Shown here one piece after another: positions 13,001-28,000 of a stretch of 64,000 nucleotides of DNA. A program made the position numbers and the translations under genes. The notes beneath the pieces are model-generated. The model worked only from the letters and a program-made list of their open reading frames with translations. It ran no database searches and was not told the origin of the DNA. Position 1 is the stretch's first letter. Each line of letters begins with the position of its first letter. Source of the DNA: Pteria penguin (Eukaryota; Mollusca; Bivalvia; Pterioida; Pteriidae); assembly GCA_035048485.1 (NCBI GenBank), contig CM068587.1:48235996-48299995 (forward strand). The letters run 5' to 3'.

Positions 13001-16000
13001 CTTGTACAAAGGAAGATGTTTCCAGTGTGCTAAAATTTAAAGCAGAGCAAGACATAATGTGGAGATGGGGGTATGAGTTACCCTATGCGGACAGCTTTAG
13101 TTTATATTTATTTATATATAGAGTTATCTATCAATTTAAGGAATCTTGATGATTATTTTAGAAAATGAAATGATGTATATACGATTTATCTTGTGCCGAA
13201 GAGACGTCTTTTTATATACCACTTCACGATAACTGCAGAGCTGTAACATAGGACTGCAAATTGATTAACGTTCCCTCCAAATTTATTATGTCATAATGTA
13301 ATTTGACATCATTCTGATCGAATTGGAGGGAATGTTAATAATTTTGGCGTCCAATGTTACAACCCCACATTTACCATGAAGAGGTCTATTCAAGAGTCAT
13401 ATTTTTCCAACCTATAAAAACGACTTTGTAGTAAAATATCTAGTACTATTAGCTTTATGTATCCCATTTCTGTATCATTATAAGTGTGTTTACTTTTAGG
13501 TGATTATTTACTACTTGGCAAGACCAACATGTTCCGCTTCAATAACCCAGAGGAAGCAGCTAGACTGAGGCAGAGGAGGGAGGTAAAAATGCTCTTAGCT
13601 TTTATCAGATAATTAATTAGATTTACTTGTTAGCCAGCATTAAAACAATTGTAGATGTCAGTTTGAGGTTAAGCAAATTGATTTGCTGTGGGTAATTGTT
13701 ATTAAAGAATTAATTGATTGTGCCCTTCATTTTGTTTGGCCTGTATTTTACATTTAAATACTTTCTCAAGATTAATTAATTTTCTTAAAATATAAAGTCA
13801 GTTCAAAATGATTGGCTAGCAGGTCAGGTTAAGATTTTATGTACTGACCTGGTTATTGATTTTGTTTTTTATTGTCTGATTAAGTCATTTAGTCAGCAAT
13901 CAGGTGAAGGACTGTTTGTACATAATGAAGGTCAACAAGGGATGGAGTTGTTTGTAGTTCATACAGTTTATGCCACGCCTCTGACTATGTTGCATTACTG
14001 AATGTGTCGGAAAACAACAACCAAAAAAAAAAAAAAACAAAGAAAAGAAAAGAATGAAAACAATAAACAGAAAAGGGCAAATATACATGTTAATTAATAA
14101 ATAACACATTTATAGGATAATAATAAGATATATTATTCTTCAGAGTGGAGCAGATTCATCTGAAGATCTCCTGTCCAGGAGCAGCAGTACAGACAGCTTT
14201 GATAAAAGTGATTCTGACTCCATCTCCACCTCTGGGATCCACCCCTTTCATCCCCTATATGGCCCTAAGTAAGTACCATCTTCACTTTTATTTCTGGCTT
14301 TGAATTGCGTCGACTAATACTGCATCAAGGATTTACTTCACTGTAATTGATATATAGAATGGTCAATGAATTTCTTCTCTCTGTTCATTTTCAAAATGGC
14401 AGTAATGGAGTTTAAGATTTTTATGAAAATGGAAGAGTTCAGAATATATTCCTATTTTTTCCTATAAATATGATAACAGCACCAGTAAATTCTTAAAGTA
14501 GTTCTGAAACATGTCATAATTTCAGTTCTGAGGGGGTTGGAAATTTTTGTCATTTTATGCTCCATCATTTGAGATACGTACATTTATACCATATGACTGT
14601 CTGATATTTGAGCATCTGCATCCTCGTTGCATCCATGTGCATTTTATGCATTAATTGAAAACTGCTTGATGAGCATTTTCGAAAAAGTAATGTTTGATCA
14701 TTTGTGAGCCATTAAACAAACACACAGGAAAAGGACAAAAAAAAGAAAACTTCTTATGCATTGCATGTAGGGTAAATATGAAATACATGTGTGTACTGTG
14801 TATGATATGTTATAGTAATAATTTAAACTCGAATATAAAAGAGAGTGAGACAGTGTCTCTGGAACTGAACTTTCATAAAAGGAAGAAGTATATAATATTA
14901 GAAGATTGTGAATAATCTAATTATATACTGTAGGATAAAAATTATAAAATTACTCCTGACACAGTGCTTCATCCTAAGGATTTACAAGTTGACTATCCTC
15001 AGTGTTTTGATAAATATTTAATGATAGTTAGAATAAATTTTATATATATATATTCAGCTTAAGTTCAGATCTGGAAAATTTTATTTTCGTGTTAGAGTCC
15101 AATTTATAGTAAATGAGACATTATTCTTTTATGAATGATAAACAAAACATAAGAATAGGATAAAGATTTCATTTTATATCGCATGCTTCCAGGAGTCTTT
15201 CTCATTATTTCATTCTGGTATGACAAAATTGCTGTGGTTGCATATGATTGTATTGTGAATCCTATGTCAGTAGAGATACCAGTGCCTTGCTGAAGTTTGT
15301 CTGCACTTAATGATGCCACCTGCAGCATGGTACACGGACATAACACCTTTTGCTCACTTTTTTGTGTCTTTTAACATTTAGCTATGCTTCAAGGGAAATC
15401 TGGTAAGTATTGCCTCCCCTTGTTTTAAGTCTTCCCGTCCAAAGAGCTTTGGCAGTGGTTTGTGGCTTTTGGTAGTTTGAGCAACCCTCTGGTTAACATT
15501 TTAATCATCGCATTAGTAGATTTAAATTCAGATGTGCAACTACACTCACCAGAAATGTCAAGGACATTTATGGGTTAAGGTTCAGTTTACACAGTAGTGG
15601 GGTGAAATATAAGCCTATAATTTATGACCTTGAACTTTGACATGCAATTTTTGATATTGAAATATATTAATAACATTAAAATATTTAAACGAAGGAATAA
15701 GGAAGTAGCTGTAGATAGGCACCTGGGTTATCCACTGTTTAAAAAACTTTTTAACCGACCTTTCTTACTAATTCAAATTTGGCCACTTCTCCATGGATTC
15801 TCTAAGGAGACCAAACAACGCTTTCAGCTACAGCAGTGCAAAGTTTTCAAGTGACGATTTCTCCGTGTCACGGAAAATCTGCATTTTCAGATTAGAATTA
15901 TTTTCGTAGAGGTTTTGTTGATTGAATCTATAATTTAATTTTGTTCTAAATTTCATGTTTCATTCCTTCAGTTTCACAATTGAATTGAAAACTGTTTGCA

Positions 16001-19000
16001 TGACTTAATTATTAATTTATCTTACTGCATGTTAGGATTCCTGCATGAAAGTTAGATTTAAATTTGCATGTAACATGTTGTCATGGCAACTGCTTTATGT
16101 ACATCTTCGGACATTTTATATTGCTAAATGTTTATTCGGATTTTGAATGATTCCTATTGTGAGCGAGACTCGTAGGATTTCTTGAATGTCATAAATGATG
16201 AAATTATCTTTATTCACCTTTCATTTATGGAGATTTCATTGCTTTCTTTTTCAATACACACCAAGGTCAGCCTTTGAACTTTGGAATAACATTCGGATTA
16301 CAAGCCTCGCTTTGACTTAAACTTTTATTTGGAATTTTATTTCACTTGTTTACCGAGTCCTACTATACTTTGATTTTTAATTTAAAATCCAATCTAATTT
16401 TACGTCCTTGAAAATAAATTACAGTGTATAATTTTAACTTTGGTTGAGTTAAACAATAACAACAATGGTTTCGCATTTCCAAAGAACGTATTTTCATTAA
16501 TTTTCTCCCATGTATGAGATAGGGTGTTAATTAACGTTATGTTTGGCATTTACCATTAGTGATATTATCATAAGAATTAATCGTCGCCTACGCATGTCAG
16601 AATCATCAGTGGTTCTTGTATGAGATTTTAAAACGATGTCTGTTTTATGATTTTAGCTTGCAGCTAGAGCGGCAATATCAGAACGAGTCCGAGAGAATTA
16701 ATCAAGCTAAGTAAGTATATACATACTATTTACACATTCAGTGGCGGATCTAGTGGGCGACAGCACCTCTCTTTTCGAGTAAAAATATTTGGCTTCTTGA
16801 TCTCGGATCAATATTTTGACAATCGTTTCTTCCTCTTCCCTTTCCAGTCAATAATTCGGTACATCTTGTTATTGTTTCTAGGTCCGCCTCTGATTATCTA
16901 GGTTGTTCTCTTTGATCAAATAGTCAAATCCTCGGCATTGTTGAAGGTAACGTCTAAAGAATAAGTTTACTGCTCTGTAGAGTCTAGATGACAGAGAAAA
17001 AGCAGAGTACTTTCCCTTAGCTCACCCAGATTTTTAATTTACCTTATAATTTTAAGAAAGAAATCGTTGAAAAATTAGGCGAAAATCGGTTTCTGCCGAT
17101 CTTTTATAGAACTTTCTGATATGGAAGCATCCTAGTTTGGATGTAAAAAGCCGATGGCGAAGCGAATTGAGAGAATAGAAAGTTTTGAATTGTTATGCTC
17201 CCCGAATTTTTTTTGGAGGAGCGTATATATTTCGCTTTACCCGCCTGTCCGCTAGTCCGTCCATCTATCCATCCGTCTATACATCCGAACTCATGTCTTC
17301 TATACCTTTGTATGGGTTTTTATAAAACTTTATACAAATGTTACATACTAGTGCTGGGTGTATGGCATTGGAACTTTGGTGTGACAAGGTCATATTATAA
17401 AGATCGAAGTCACTAGTAAATAATGATCGAAAATATAGATTTGTTTGTTTGTTTGTTTGATTATTGTTTTACGTCACTCCACGATTATTTCACGTATATG
17501 ATGACGGCATCTGCCTGATGCATTGCATACAAATTTAGACCTTTGCAACGGACCCACCCGAAGCAGTGAGGCATCTTTTACATGCCACGCCTACCGTGAC
17601 ACGGGACCTCGGTTTTTACTGTCTCATCCGAAAGACAGAACACCGGTGTGCCCCGGGCGGGAGTCGAACCCGCGACCTCTCGATCACGAGCCGAGCACCT
17701 TATCCACTAGGCCACACCGGCTTCGAAAATATAGATCCTCCATAGCAGATTCATTAACACTGAATTATTTTTTAAGATTCAGTGGATTATTCCTCCTACC
17801 AAAGTTCTTTCATCCTTACATAGTGTTTCCCTGTTGTGTTCCGTCGTTCATTGTTGTATTTCTATTGTGTAGCGTTTTATCTTTCAATATCTTGTCGTTG
17901 TCATATCGTTCTATATTCCAATATACAAGTGTTTTAGGAGTTTGATTTGCGTTGTATATTCGGATTTTTTTTCCGAAGGCAATTTATCATACTCTGCCTC
18001 CTTATCTGCCCGTCTGATAGGGTAGTATAAACCGAGGTCCTGTAGTACTTACGTTGGCACATATGAGATCCCCCACTGTATCGGATAGGACTGTTTACAT
18101 GGAATAAAAGTATAAAGCAATGCACCAGGCAGATGCCGCCACCATATCAGGGAAATAATCAAGGTGTTGCGTTAAGCAGTAACAAAGCAAACAAAGTTTA
18201 TAAGGTTATGTTGTAGAATGTAGTATTTATCTTGTATTGTTCTATGATGCAACATTCCATCTTTCAGTTGTACGTCCAGGGTTTGAGCCGTAAACCGAGA
18301 AGATACTTTTATAAGTCCTTTATTTCGCTTTGATTTATTCTATTATCAAACATTCAGATAGATCGTCATGCATGGCGGCTTATTTTGATTTATGAATAGA
18401 ATAAAACTCAATAAAATCCATATCTCAGTTTTTAATTCATCGTTTAATAGGAGGATTTGAAAACATGACTTAAGCATTTCCTCGGTTTTTGGCTCCGAAC
18501 CCTCCAGTATGCTACAGTGTATCTCTGTTACATATTTATTATTTTTTAACTTTAATAAAATTAATAAATGTTTTAAAGAGTAACATACAGTGGGATTTTT
18601 TTCAAAGATACCTGCACCTTTTCATTTCAGAATTTTTTGTACCATTTGCCTAATGATAAAAGATCAATGTTTGGGAAATATTGAGACAAATTTAAAGAAA
18701 AATCAATAAAATTTCCATTGGGAAGGGTCCTTATAACGAATCTGATTTAAAAGAAAAAAAATAACACTTCTATATGAATCATTCCTTTTCACATAAGCGA
18801 TTTCTTTTTTTTTACGAAAAGAAATAAACAACCCGCTACACGTGCGTCTCTCTCGGTATATTAGTTTTACACAGCTCCGACTGGAGTCTGTTTTGAATAT
18901 AGACTAAAATATTTATATAGGATTTATCTGTATGTATGTTAGGGAAGGATTTATTAACCCATGAACTTAAATACATAGTTATTAAAAACTTCGCGTTCCT

Positions 19001-22000
19001 TACGTCTTCACCTCCGAATCTCCGATTTAATGAATACATATATAAATACATTATAAATCTATTCGAATGCAACCACGATAACATTACTAGTTCTCAACGC
19101 GAGATAAGGTGACGAATTTATCCGAAATCATCATGTTATAAATGACTTGGCATGCTTGAAAGTTGCTCATCGTTTAAAGTATGTATAGCCTCGTATACCC
19201 GGGGTGACGAAGGGGAATAAATGTTTATCTGGCAAGATAGTGGTTTCAAGAGTCACCTGGAGATCCAGCCTGATTCAGCATGAATTAGAACGAGTTCAAA
19301 TCTGTCGAGCGTTTGATCGGACGGCCCTCTATGGCGAGGCATGCTCTAAAACCGGATATTGGTGTTACGTAATTAATTACTTTAAATTCTATAGAATGAC
19401 CAAGAATTGCACGTGAAGGATTTACCTTAAATATCTTATGTAGACTTGTATATCGGTTTGGGATAGACTTGCATTTGTATATCAATGAGGACACTGCTTT
19501 GTATGGTATTACAGTTTCAACGTCGGTTCTGGACTCGTCATAACGGGATTAATTTTTATTCATGAATGTGGAATGTTTTTGCCATTTATTGTGCATAAAA
19601 TGACGGACGCAGTGTTTATATTCCTATATATTTATTATTGAGCATTATGCCACGGGATACAGTATGCTTTCAAACCCAGGACTTAGTAACAATCTGGAGT
19701 TGTCACTGTGTACGCATATTTCGATTCTTTTAAGATTTTTGAAATGGCAGTTTTTGATTTTCTTGCATTGATGATCTGGTCGCGTAATATTGTGCTCTGA
19801 TAATAGTAAAATACATATACACTTGGACAAACATGACATTCCTCGGAAAATTTACTTGATTCAAAATTCTATACTTTGATTGTGAAAGATTTGAACTGGA
19901 AGCTGGTGTTTTTCTATGCTTTAGCATTCGTTAGGTAATAGTAGATGTACATTCTGAGCATACTACGTTCCTACAATATTGAAATGGATACATGTTTAAA
20001 CAGAAAAGGGAAATATGATGTAAACTTTTCTCGAGTAGACTTTGTAACTAAGGTGGGATGGATACATGTTTACCTATATGAAGATCAAACCATCAACGTC
20101 TTCAATATGTAATGAAGATTTCTGCCCACCCGAGAAAATTTCATTATCAGCCAGATATGGGAGATATGTTGTGCATGGCAACGGATTTCTACAATTAATA
20201 GAAAGCTCTAGCGATTGCCATGTTACGGAGGCTGGTAGCTATAGGGTGTGCGTCTACCTGGCCAGTTTTACTGGACATAGACAGGTAAGTTAGGGGTGAG
20301 AAGCTGTGGTCAACATTTGGAGAAATTTTGCTTTTGAAGGCATGTAGACTTATGTCAGGAAAGTGAGGCGGGGATCTATAACGGAGTGGACAGTTATTTT
20401 ACCGAGATGGGAAACGCCGAATAAAGAGGGGGGGGGGGGCGCTAAACGTTGACATGAATGATTGTAGAAATGAGGAAAGTTTAATTGATTTTGGCTCAAT
20501 GCGTTCTGGCTGTAAAACGGATACTACATAAATGTGTGTAATACCTAGAAGCACAATATGAAAAATTATACATGCAGACTGAGCACAGGTTTATTGTATT
20601 AAAATGCTGATGGAATGTCGTGACTGACAGACTGGATGCGATTGAATTACTTTACAGAATGCCTATATATTGTGCCTATTCAATAAATCGTCATTACAAG
20701 GCATGCTCGTGTAACTGTCGTCTAATTCTGTTACGGCGGGGTGGTTTGTGAGCAGAAATCAATTTTGAACATTATGTAACATGTATTTGCCGGTAACTAC
20801 ATCAATAGTCATATCCTGAGCGACAGAGGTCTGTGTAAGGCATACTCGTTGTTAAGATATATTGCGAATTTATTGAGGAAAGGGAGAGGCGGTTCAAATA
20901 AATTTATGTTTTCGTAGTTGTCGTGATGCAGACTCCCTGAATATAACTGTTTTCATTGTATGCACCAAACCCATTGCATTTCAAAGTCAAATACTCGACT
21001 TTCCCCAAACCTGTATGAAAGAAGGATATTGGTCAATTTGCATCAAGTAAAATACAACTTATAACCCCTGACTTAATCTGCATAGGGACAATGCAATCAC
21101 GCGAATGTCATGAAATATTTATGTAGACAGAGAAGTTGAGGTCGTAAAGAAGGAGCTCTAACGTGCCAGAGTACTCTGCAATGGTCATAAATCACGCAAG
21201 CATTGATACATGTATCAAAGATATCGCAACCTTTGACCTCTCATTCATGTAAATATGAACTTATAAGTGTGCCAAAATTGGGAATATCCCGATAAGGACA
21301 GCAGAGCGATTTTAAGGGTGGATTGTGTACTAGTGAGACCTGCTTTCCTTTGAAAACCAAAGTTATTATTTCTGTAATTCATACAAGTAGATAAAATGAT
21401 TTTTCATAATGTTAGTAATGCGAATCAGTCTACTACGAGGAAATAACCAACGTCTCATGGCGTGTTCGGCTCGTGACCGAGAGGTCCCGGGTTTGAGTCC
21501 CGCCAGTGGCACATTGGTGTTCTGTCTTTCGGATGAGACAATAAAAGCTAGGTCCCGTGTCACGGTAGACGTGGCACGCAAAACCGAGGTCCCGTGTCAT
21601 GGTATACGTGGCACGTAAATACCATTCATTTTATCGAATGAGTCCTTTGCAAAAGTCTAAATTTGTGCAGTGTTTCATACAGTTACTATCACTAAATAAG
21701 TGATAGTATCTTTATGACTTTCACAATAAAGAGGCAAAGTTCGAGGAATGTGTAATTGTTGAACTTTTAGAGGCTAGACGTGATGTGACAGGACATACAT
21801 ATATGTCGGAAACTGTATTAAAAATTAACGAGTCTTTCATTAAAAAGTCGTTCGAGCAAGACGGACAAAGTTGAGGTGATAGCCAGGTCTTGGGATGATG
21901 TGTGTATGTAGATTAGTATGCCCTTACCATCGGTCAACAGCTATAGGATGTAGACATGTACATGTATATCTGTGCTTTTTTTTTACTGACCACCAAATTA

Positions 22001-25000
22001 ATAAATGTAGCGTAAAACAGCAAATATCAATAACATGTCGCCATATCTCATAAGGCATTTTGTTATGGTAATGAAATATTAAAGAGCTCAGCGGTCGATA
22101 TGGATCAATATTGGGTATTTTTCTGAGGCGAATTCATTGTTTATATTAAAAATAACATCTCCATAACACCAGGGAAAACACTAAGTGGAGAAGATGGACA
22201 TCATGGGCTATTTTTCATCGTTGGTTTAAAATGGATACCTTTGTAGACGAAGTCATGTAAGTATATGCAGAGACATGTGTATATATGTCTCTGGTATATG
22301 GTAAAAGCTCGGGAATTTCATTATTTAAATTGTCATAGGCTGCAAGAGCTTCGTGTCCAGTAAGGACATCGTGGATGCATAATTGTAAATTGAGGGGCGT
22401 GTGATTTACTCCATCCGTTTTGAGATAGTCACACCCGCTATACAAGCAGAGTTTCACATTACCACTGTTAATGACGATTGCGTAAGGGATGTCGTCGCGT
22501 GGCCTGAAGTCTCCAGTCTGAAGTCAGATGAATTATTGTGTAAGGAGATAATGTCCCTCAGGAAGTGGCTTGATGCATTTTCTGGAGTGCTTTTTACATC
22601 ATTGATTTTCCTGTGGTTGGAGACAAGCATGATAACGACATACTGCATGCGACTGTATGGTATATATAGGATTTTAGATCCATCAATCTTTTGAATCTGC
22701 CGTGCTGCAGATGAGAGATATTCATAGATATAGATATTGGGTGCACTAACTTTTTCAAAGTAACTTCGAGGAATGTATTTCCTTACATGTATAATTTCTA
22801 GAATATTCCTTGCTGTGTCTTTATATCATATCTCCATGTTGTGTATGGAATTTTTATAAGAAGTATATTTTTGAAACATGGGTAAACTCAAGGATTGTTC
22901 TTTCGGATACTGTTATATGAACTTTTTCATAATCTCACAGTTTGCAGTTTTTCTTTTTATGTAAATAATATTTCATTTGTCAGTGTTTGGTATGGAGTTT
23001 CCAATGCCTGTATAGATGTACATTATTGTATTATGATCCAGTATGCATTATTGTAATGAATATACATTATTTTTTGCCTTTGGAAATATTGCTTACTTAT
23101 GCTATAAACTTGTATATTTTTAGGCGAGAACTAGAAATGCTAAGGGACCAACATGCCAAGGCGGAAGAGGCCATTAAAGAGAAAGAAGAAGAAATATGGC
23201 GCACCCATGAAGAGCACAGAGCAGAAATCGAAGAGGAGAAGCAGAAAGTTAGACAGATGATGGAAGAAGTAGAGAAACAGAAACAGCAAGCAGAGAGTGA
23301 ATTGGAGTATGCATGGGAATGTCTAAATAAGGAAAAAGAAGCATGTATGTATTCTGAAGAGGTGAAAGAAGCATTTAGGTATCCCAGAAACATATACACT
23401 TGTATCCATTCCAGAATGGGGGAAAGAGGCATATAGATATCCATTCCAGAATGGGTGACAGAAGCATGTAGGTATCAAGAATGGGAGAATGGGGCATGTT
23501 GGTATCTAGAATGGGAGAAAGAGGAATGTAGGCATCCAGAATGGGTGACAGAAGCATGTAGGTATCTAGAATGGAAGAAAGAGGCATGTGGAATCCAGGG
23601 TGGGAGAAAGAGGCATGAAAGGTAGCCAGAATGGGAGAAAGAGGCATGTTCATGTAGGTATCCAGAATGGGAGAGGCATATTTGTATCTGGCATAGAAGA
23701 AGAATTGGAGATAGAGACATGTAGATATCCAGCATAGGGAGAAGGCATGTAAGTATCTAAAATGGGAGGAAGAAGTATGTAGTTATCTAGAATGGGAGAG
23801 GAAGCATGTAGGTATCCAGAATGGGGAAAGTAGCATGTAAGTATCTAGAATGGAAGAAAGAGGCATTTATGTATTCAGAATGAGGAAAAAGAGGCATATC
23901 AGTATCGGGAATTGGGACAGAAGCGTGTAGGTATCCAGATGGGAGAAAGAGTGGTGTAGGTATCCAAAATAGGGAAAGTAGCATGTAAGTATCCTGAATG
24001 TGAGAAAAATACCTTTATTTAATTTGACTAACAACAACAAAAACTTATGAAAACCAGACTTTAGATAAAATTTTGATAAAAGTTTAAACTTATTTGTGTA
24101 TGGTAGATACAAGCAGTAGTAATAGCAAGTGCACCTTTTCCAACAATTTATTTTTGACTGAGGGTAAAATGTTATGTGTAGAAGAAGTGAAATTTTGTAT
24201 TAAGTTTAATTTTTCTATTTGGAATATATTTTATCCATAGTATTAAATTCAGAATTTTATCTACAATAATCTGATAAGTGCAGTCTTACTCCCGTGATAC
24301 CTCAGTAAAAGTATCGCGTCCTTTCCTTCAGAAATTCAGTAACGAGAATTTATTGATTATCGCAAATTATATATAGTGATTTAAAATATGCAGTAATATT
24401 GGTCATATTTGTACTTTTAGTTTACAAACAACTTGAAAAAGAATTAACAACATTAAAACAAAAGGACCAAAACAATCTCACAACCCAAACAGAAAAGATG
24501 GAAGCTGAGCTACCCACAATAGACCTATCAGATAGACCTATAGTGGAGATTGTCCAGACCCATCAACAGACCCTTAAAGGGCGTATGAAACAATTGGTCC
24601 AGCAGGAACTCATTGGGACTCTTCACCATAAAGAGACGGAGGAGAGCTTACGGAAACAGTCCGAGGATGTGGAGGATTACTTCCAGCAGTCACAGGAAGA
24701 GATCCAGAAACGACTGGGAAAACTCAAGGAAGTTGAGACGGAGTATAAATCAGAGGATGCAGAACATTTCAAAGAGATTCACAATAAGGTAGTGGTTGTA
24801 GTAGTAGTAGCAGTCGTAAGAGAAGTTTGTGTTGGTATACCTAGAAGCAGCAATAGTAGTTTGTTGTCTTAATAGTTTGAAAGAGACCTGCATTCATGCA
24901 GGTGCACTATAGAGATCACATCTTCTGTTTGGCCATTCATCTGTCTGTCTGTCTGTCCACCAGTCAACACTATGGTTATGATGCAATAGCTCAAAAGGTT

Positions 25001-28000
25001 TTCAACCTGTAAGTTTCATTTATACAGATACAAAATGGTGAGAGGAACTTGGATTTCAAAGTCGAAGGTCATGGTCAAACAGACCTTTTCACTTTCCCAA
25101 TTTGTTTTTATATTGTTTGAAGCCACACAAGGTTTATCTCATCAATGCCTGGCTGCCTTCATTAAGTGGTAAAGGAAATTTCAGCAAGTACTCTGCACAG
25201 TCAGTGGACTTTCTCACTTCCTGTAGTCAAAGGATTTAATCGAAAAGGTTTTTGTCTGTTTTGTTTTGTTATTGTTTTTGCCTTTCCAAGATTATTATTC
25301 TTGATTGGTAGCAGTACCAGCAAGTGCGTATATCCATAATTTTGTTCTACGATACGGACTCCCCCCTCTTAAGCAGTGATAATCTAGTACGTGCCAGCAT
25401 TTAGGTGACAGGTGACCTCAGATTATACTGTGTCATCGGACGGACATTTAGGGAGGCAGAATATGATTAATTACCATAGAAAAAGTGAGCTGACGTCTGG
25501 AATCGAACCCGGGTCCTCAGATTTGAAGTACATTGCAATTCCACGGGACCAGTGTAATTCCAGGATATTTGAGTCCACTTTGCAATAAGTAGTAGTAGTA
25601 GTTGTAGTAGTAGTAGTAGATGTAGTAGTAGTACATTGTATTAGTAGTAGTACATAGTTTTTTAAATTAAACTCGCAGAACCCTCTGGTTATATAAAATC
25701 GATAGATTGGGGCCATATTGTTTTTGTCCTATCTGTCTGTCTGTCTGTTTGTCTGTCTTGTCTGACAATTTTAACCTTGGCAATTACTTTTGAACCGTGA
25801 GAGATAGAGACTTCATATTTTACATGCGTAGTCAACTAATGAAGCCATTTCCAATAATACCAAGATGGTTTACTTTTTTTGTCCTATCTGTCTGTCTGTT
25901 TCTCTGTGTTTTTTTTTGTCTGTTGTCAACTTTAACCTTGGCCATAACTTTTGAACAGTGAGGGATAGAGACTTCATATTTCACATGCGTGTTCAACAAA
26001 TGAAGTCCTTTCAAATGACTCCAAAGTACATGTAGATGACCTTTTGACCTTGACAGCGACCTTCACACTAACAATAACTTTTTTCTGACTTTGTTGCCAC
26101 CGAGGGCATAGTGTTTCACAAACACCTCTTGTTCTGATATAATAAATAAATATGTATCTTATTCATTTCATACACCATATAATAGATAAAAACACCACTA
26201 TTACTCTAGTGTCAACTTTATAGAAAATTAGAAGTGCTACATAGAAACACATAATAAATCAAATCTTTAGAATTCACTTAATGTTATGTGTTTAACATTT
26301 TTCAGAAAAGTGACATGGAGGAGATAGGGAAGCGGGAGGAACAGTTACAGCTATATCTCGAGGAGAAGAGAGATTTATTACTCGTGGGTTCACAGCTACC
26401 TCAACCCCTCCGGACAGCGTGTAGTGAGGAGGTCCTGACCGGGGACCAGGTCCAGGATGTTGGTTTCCCAGTCAGGACCACCAGCTTACGAGCCCTTCCA
26501 CGAGGAAGTGAGGGCGATCTTCCCTCTATGTCACATAGACTCTCTACCTTACACTGTGATAAATCTAGAGACTCTGCTTTAAATGATAGTGTAGAAAGTA
26601 TGGACTATTCGATTACCTCAAGTGCGGGGGAAGAAGAATCAAAGAAAACTAAACCAAAGGTATCAACTACTGCCAAAAATGTCACTGATAGATTATATAA
26701 AGCTCCAGAACCAAAGTTTAAGTATGAACCAAAGGCACGTTCACCAAAACCTGTAGGTGCTTCTAAATTTGATCGCGGCGGTGCTTCTAAAATAGATCAT
26801 GGAGATAAAAAACGAAAAAGTGATAGCAAAGAATTCGATGATGATAAAAAACGACCTTTTAATAGGAAAAAGGGGGATGGTGATGGGGAACTTGGACCTT
26901 CTAACAAGAAGAATAGGGAAAATATTAGACAAGTTGTTTCATCAAGATCTTCTCCTGTGCGAACAGTCTCGCCTGTTACCAAAGTCTCGAAAAAAGGTGC
27001 TTCTGTTAAAAGCTCAAGTACTGTGTGTGATAAGACAAAACCTTTCCAGCCAAAATCAAAAATGGGGGATCAAACTCTCCCACTGTCCAAATCCTCTCCT
27101 AATTTACGAGATCGATCATCCAGTCCGAAGGTGAGGATTATGGTGCCGAAAGCCACAAATAGAAATATGTCACCCAATGCTCCACAATCTCCTGATAAGG
27201 AACTTCTAGCTCTTCCTGAAAGAACGGCGTCTCCAATTATGACATCAGGTAGGAGTAGACGATTATCTCCTACTCAGAGTCTTTCTCCAGAACCCGGTGG
27301 TAACAGCAGTGGACGCATCTTCGTGCCTAGGTTACGACATGTTACGAGCGCCACCTCTCTAGTTAGTGTACCGGAAGCCATAGCAGAGGAAGTGGAGCCT
27401 ACCGAGCAGAATATGAAGCACTCGGAACTAAATGTACCACTTGTTGTTGTCAAAAGACGCAAGAAACGTCACACTGACACAGATGAATTCAGAAGACACT
27501 CTGCACCAATGGGAGAAGAGCTTGCTGATGCTTTTGAACAATATACGCATGAAATTGAAGATTCTCTTGAAAAGGAAAGATGTGAAATGATTAACAATGA
27601 AAACTTGTCAAATAATATTTCATTTTCAATCAATGACACTACGACTGGATTAAATGAAGATAAACATAACATTCCTATGGACGTGGATACACACGGAATG
27701 CGACAGGTAAAGGATGAATCAGTTACATTACATGTAGGTATTGCAGGTACTTTAATGCAGACAGATTTGGACAGCATAGGTTGTGCTGAGGGAGTCACTG
27801 TGCAGCAGGAAGAATGTGACGGTGACGAAGTCGTTAACATAGACAACACCGACCGTATCATGGTATGTTCTACGTCATCAGCTGTGTCCGATACACTGTC
27901 TGTAGAAAGCAATGCATCGGATGCATCCACTGTAATAGACACTGTGTTTAATGAAACTTCAGACAATGTGATAGAAGGTGTCAATACGGATGGAACATCT

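Larger units (their letters stand above)
16711..23123 (+). other. 6.4-kb intron with SINEs and dispersed repeats
   Basis: Contains a dispersed repeat (17188-17420), SINEs at 17455-17722 (-), 17990-18170 (+, eroded) and 21440-21665 (+), and a short palindrome (22268-22293). A G-run lies at about 20428-20440. The stretches 18200-20050 and 21700-22260 show nothing recognisable. An open frame at 20066-20284 ends at a good GTAAGT but does not fit this gene's phase (see rejected items). Confidence 0.55.
24789..26305 (+). other. Intron with SINE, trinucleotide and dispersed repeats
   Basis: Holds the SINE at 25355-25575, a (GTA)n tract at 25588-25655 and two head-to-tail copies of the dispersed repeat (25703-26132). 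No exon seen. Confidence 0.6.

Noticed and set aside
17523..17945. 140-codon open frame, plus strand
   Set aside because: The first part is the complement of a SINE and the rest is intron. No gene features.
20066..20284. 73-codon open frame ending exactly at CAG|GTAAGT, as a possible alternative first exon
   Set aside because: Its phase (0) does not match the next kinesin exon (needs phase 2) and would give an early stop. No acceptor or promoter evidence. It could only belong to an unseen separate transcript.
23375..24112. Several minus-strand open frames with repeating peptide patterns
   Set aside because: They are translations of the exon-edge minisatellite.
24789..24872. Continuation of the coiled-coil exon into the Val-rich frame
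   Set aside because: The Val-rich tail is the (GTA)n tract after a GTAGTG donor. The phase to the next exon requires splicing at 24788.
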